From: Clostridia bacterium
GTDB lineage: Bacteria > Bacillota > Clostridia > Christensenellales > Aristaeellaceae
DNA length: 64,000 bases
Assembly (NCBI GenBank): GCA_900769875.1
Contig: CAAGII010000160.1
Coordinates: 62,001-126,000, forward strand
Reading direction: 5' to 3'
Positions 61,474-64,000 of the stretch are shown here, one piece after another (position 1 is the stretch's first letter; each line of letters starts with the position of its first letter). The notes under the pieces were generated by a model, which had not been told where the DNA came from, did not search any database, and saw only the letters and a program-made list of their open reading frames with translations. Position numbers and translations under genes: made by a program.

Positions 61474-62963
61474 TTGCCGTCGTCCTCCATCATGTCGATC
61501 TCATGGCTCTCAAAGGTGTAGTGGATTGGCTTTGGCGCGCGAAGCAGCACATCCTGTGCGCCCTGAGGTGTGTACAGTAGCGTGGTGACCGCCTGCTCGC
61601 CGTCGTTCAGGAACAGCTCCATGCTCCATGTATCCAGCAGCACGCGCAGCTTCACCGTGTCCTTCATCTCCCGGATCGGTACCACATGCACGGGGATATG
61701 GTCACACACCATACCGGCGTTGGTGCGGTCGATGATCAGCCTGCGCGCTGGCGCATTGTAGGTGATGCGCGTGGAATATTTCTCGTTGGCAGCCACGTCC
61801 AGATTGAACATGGCCTCGGCGGCATTGGTGACTGTGAGCGTGAAATCCAGCTGACGGCCAAAGGCCAGCTGACGGCGGCCACTGTCGGTCACACCCTTGA
61901 CGAAACGCCGGTTGGTGTAATAATGCTCGATTTCCTTCACCGGAAGCTGAATCAGCCTGTCGTTGACAATGCGCAGCTCCCGGGGGAAGGTCATCATGCC
62001 GGTCCAGGTCTGCTCGGGCGGCGTCACGTTGTTGTCCCAGCTCTGCATCCAGGCGATCATCACGCGGCGGCCATCGGGCAGAAGGGTCGTCTGCGAGGCA
62101 TAGAAGTCCCAGCCGTAATCCACACAGCCCACCGTGCGGCGTATAAACCGCTTCGCGTCCTCGTCCCAGTCGCCCACGATGCATACCGTGCCGTTCTTCC
62201 CGTGGAACTCGCCCTGATCATCAGGACGCATCTCCTGCGGGCTGACCAGCAGTACCTGACGGCCGTCCAGCGGGAAAAAGTCGGGACATTCCCACATCTT
62301 GCCCAGACGATTGTGGCTGCGATCCACCACACAGACAAAGCTCCAGTGGATCAGGTCAGGGCTTTCATAGAGCAGAATCTGCCCGCTGTGATCCTCGCTG
62401 CGGCTACCCACCACCATGCGGTAGACGCCGTTTTCCTCCCACACCTTGGGGTCGCGGAAATCCGCCTTGCTGGCCCGGGGCGGCAGGCTTCTGGTGCTGA
62501 TGACCGGATTGTTCTCATATTTCGTATAGTTGATGCCATTGCCAAAGGCCACGCTCTGGGTCTGGCGAACGCGATGAAGGCCGTCCTCCTGCGCCACATC
62601 GTGATGGCTTGTGTAAATCAGCGCCTGCGTTTCGCCTGCCTGCACGGCGCTGCCTGAGAAACAGCCCGTTTCATACGGCTGATCCGGAGCCAGCGCCTCA
62701 GGCAGCAGACGCCAACGCACCAGATCATCCGTCACGACATGTCCCCAGTGCATCGGACCCCATTGCGCGTCATAGGGGTGATGCTGGAAGAACAGATGAA
62801 TCTGTCCCTGATAGACAGAAAAGCCGTTGGGGTCGTTGATCCACCCAATGGGTGAGGAAACATGAAAGGCGGCTTTATCGCCGCCCTGTACGGATGCGTC
62901 ATGCCGCTGGGCATAGTCGCGGGCGGCTTCCAGAGAAAATACGGGGGTCATGGTCTTTTCCAT
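61470..62963 (-). CDS. Cytoplasmic GH32 beta-fructosidase (sucrose-6-phosphate hydrolase type)
   Basis: A 497-residue enzyme that hydrolyses beta-fructosidic bonds in sucrose or fructo-oligosaccharides. All GH32 catalytic motifs are intact: WINDPNG with nucleophile D44, FRDP with D171 and WECPD with acid/base E225. The C-terminal beta-sandwich follows from about 350. No signal peptide, so it acts inside the cell. I choose ATG 62963 (MEKTMTPVF), which has AAGGA ten bases upstream; a longer reading continues to 63071. Because uptake is by an ABC system rather than PTS in this locus, unphosphorylated substrates are more likely than sucrose 6-phosphate. Confidence 0.93.
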   Translation of the reverse strand: MEKTMTPVFSLEAARDYAQRHDASVQGGDKAAFHVSSPIGWINDPNGFSVYQGQIHLFFQHHPYDAQWGPMHWGHVVTDDLVRWRLLPEALAPDQPYETGCFSGSAVQAGETQALIYTSHHDVAQEDGLHRVRQTQSVAFGNGINYTKYENNPVISTRSLPPRASKADFRDPKVWEENGVYRMVVGSRSEDHSGQILLYESPDLIHWSFVCVVDRSHNRLGKMWECPDFFPLDGRQVLLVSPQEMRPDDQGEFHGKNGTVCIVGDWDEDAKRFIRRTVGCVDYGWDFYASQTTLLPDGRRVMIAWMQSWDNNVTPPEQTWTGMMTFPRELRIVNDRLIQLPVKEIEHYYTNRRFVKGVTDSGRRQLAFGRQLDFTLTVTNAAEAMFNLDVAANEKYSTRITYNAPARRLIIDRTNAGMVCDHIPVHVVPIREMKDTVKLRVLLDTWSMELFLNDGEQAVTTLLYTPQGAQDVLLRAPKPIHYTFESHEIDMMEDDGK

Positions 62964-63070
62964 CTTGCTTAATTCCTTCCACAACGCCGGGGTCACGGAG
63001 GACGACATGTGCGCTGCCCGTGCCCCGGCGGTAATAGCGAAACGCTGAGAAGAAGATGACAGGCTTTGCA

Positions 63071-63985
63071 TCAGCCCTTCACAGCACCGGCCATGAGGCC
63101 CTGCTCGAAGTACTTCTGTACAAAGGGATACACAATCAGCATGGGGATGGCGGCTACCATGATGGAGGCAAACTTGATGCTCTCGGTCATCTTGTTCAGC
63201 TCGGCATAGCCGCCGCTGATGGTGGAAGCCTGGGATGCGGAGGCGCTGGAACGGATCAGCACGTTGCGCAGCACCAGGGGTAGGGGATGCTTGGCGCTGC
63301 CGGTGAGGTAAATCAGCGCGGTGAACCAGTCATTCCAGTAGGCTACCATGGCGTACACCACCATCACAGCCATGATGGGCCCGGATAGCGGCAGCACGAT
63401 GCTCAGGAAGGTGCGCAGCTTGCTGGCGCCGTCGATCTCCGCTGCTTCCACCAGAGAGGCAGGAATGCTGTTCTCAAAGTAGTTGCGGACAATAATCATA
63501 TTACCAACTGCCACACCGCCAGGCAGGAACAGAGCCAGCATGTTGTCGATCAGGCCGGTGTCGCGGACGGCAAAGTAGGTAGGGATCAGGCCGCCGCCAA
63601 AGTACATGGTAAAGATGAAGAAGATGGACAGCCATTTGCGGCCGGGCAGCTGCTTCAGGCTCAGCGGATAGGCTGTGATGAACACCAGCACAGTGGAGAA
63701 GACCGTTCCGATGACGGTATACTTGATGGAGTTGAGAAAGCCGGTGAAGATGTTCTGATCGGCAAAGACGCTCTTGTAGCCGTTCAGGGTGAACTGGCTG
63801 GGCAGCAGGAAGGTCTTACCGGCATACACATCGTATGGATCGGAAAAGGAAGCGATGAACACATAGTACAGCGGGTAGGCCACAAGCACAAGGATGATGG
63901 TTGCCAGCAGCACGATGATGATCTCGCTGGCCTTTTCGCTCATACCGCGAAGCTGCTTCCGGGATTTGACTGATGCCTGACTCAT
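63071..63985 (-). CDS. ABC transporter permease for sugars (LplC/YtcP-type)
   Basis: A 304-residue membrane protein with six helices. The EAA loop that contacts the ATPase reads EAAEIDGASKLRTFLSIVLP (about residues 185-204). TLNGYKSVFADQNIFTGFLN and FIFTMYFGGGLIPTYF are typical of the LplC/YtcP group, which works with large binding proteins such as the one at 58285-59907. The ATG at 63985 follows GGAGG near the window edge. A second permease of LplB type is expected immediately upstream outside the window. No ATPase gene is seen here; a shared MsmX-type ATPase is common for such systems. Confidence 0.93.
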   Translation of the reverse strand: MSQASVKSRKQLRGMSEKASEIIIVLLATIILVLVAYPLYYVFIASFSDPYDVYAGKTFLLPSQFTLNGYKSVFADQNIFTGFLNSIKYTVIGTVFSTVLVFITAYPLSLKQLPGRKWLSIFFIFTMYFGGGLIPTYFAVRDTGLIDNMLALFLPGGVAVGNMIIVRNYFENSIPASLVEAAEIDGASKLRTFLSIVLPLSGPIMAVMVVYAMVAYWNDWFTALIYLTGSAKHPLPLVLRNVLIRSSASASQASTISGGYAELNKMTESIKFASIMVAAIPMLIVYPFVQKYFEQGLMAGAVKG

Positions 63986-64000
63986 GATGGTGGCGCCTCC

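Overview
The window looks like a chromosomal segment of a spore-forming, low-oxygen Clostridia-type Firmicute, probably gut-associated and possibly Christensenellales-like (the rank is inference). The signs are two alpha/beta-type SASP genes with a sigma-G-like promoter, a YhcN/YlaJ spore lipoprotein, the rplU-prp-rpmA cluster with the cleavable L27 leader peculiar to Firmicutes-type ribosomes, strong AGGAGG ribosome binding sites, near-consensus sigma-A promoters with 17-bp spacers, and many glycoside hydrolases. No tRNA, rRNA, CRISPR array or prophage was seen. No gene recognisable as a DNA-binding transcription factor was found either, so the regulation visible here is cis-encoded (riboswitch, operators, terminators) or kinase-based.

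Layout. 1-3.5 kb: truncated 6-phosphofructokinase, two SASPs, a YhcN-like lipoprotein and two tandem M15 D,D-carboxypeptidases. 3.7-8.1 kb: a signalling block on the minus strand made of a protein of unknown function, a PP2C phosphatase and a transmembrane Ser/Thr kinase whose outer part carries two FMN-binding domains instead of PASTA repeats. 8.4-20.9 kb: oligoendopeptidase F, GH67 alpha-glucuronidase, an MBL-fold hydrolase with a GH39 beta-xylosidase, flotillin, a type-B carboxylesterase, an SH3-domain secreted protein and an iron-sulfur aldo/keto reductase. 21.0-24.1 kb: a MotA/TolQ-like plus OmpA/MotB-like pair resembling ZorAB of Zorya defence, with a small third membrane protein. 24.15-24.69 kb: a decayed IS3-type element and a 171-bp MITE-like inverted-repeat element. 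24.7-31.6 kb: a minus-strand housekeeping operon, DUF512 radical SAM - der - plsY - lepA - SLOG protein - hemW.

31.8-40.5 kb: phosphodiester glycosidase and Lgt-like membrane protein, SWIM/SNF2 helicase, DUF554-MATE pair and the L21-Prp-L27 operon. 40.6-44.6 kb: a GH43-GH2 operon. 44.7-47.8 kb: a cobalamin riboswitch controlling a btuF-btuC-btuD-type ABC importer. 47.8-52.7 kb: a second MATE transporter and a large GH2 enzyme. 53.0-64.0 kb: a beta-fructan locus with a secreted LamG-GH32 protein broken by one frameshift, a secreted three-module beta-sandwich protein, a divergent ABC sugar-binding protein, and an operon of ABC permease, cytoplasmic GH32 and fructokinase that continues past the window edge.

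Working together: in the fructan locus, surface proteins would bind and trim fructans, the ABC system would import the sugars, the cytoplasmic GH32 would hydrolyse them and the fructokinase would feed glycolysis (inference from gene families and adjacency). The divergent control region holds three LacI-type palindromic sites spaced 174 and 173 bp apart. GH67 and GH39 lack signal peptides and fit cytoplasmic breakdown of glucuronoxylan oligosaccharides. The observations most worth following up are the kinase with flavin domains, the orphan ZorAB-like operon, the evenly spaced operators and the GH32 protein with a substituted nucleophile motif.
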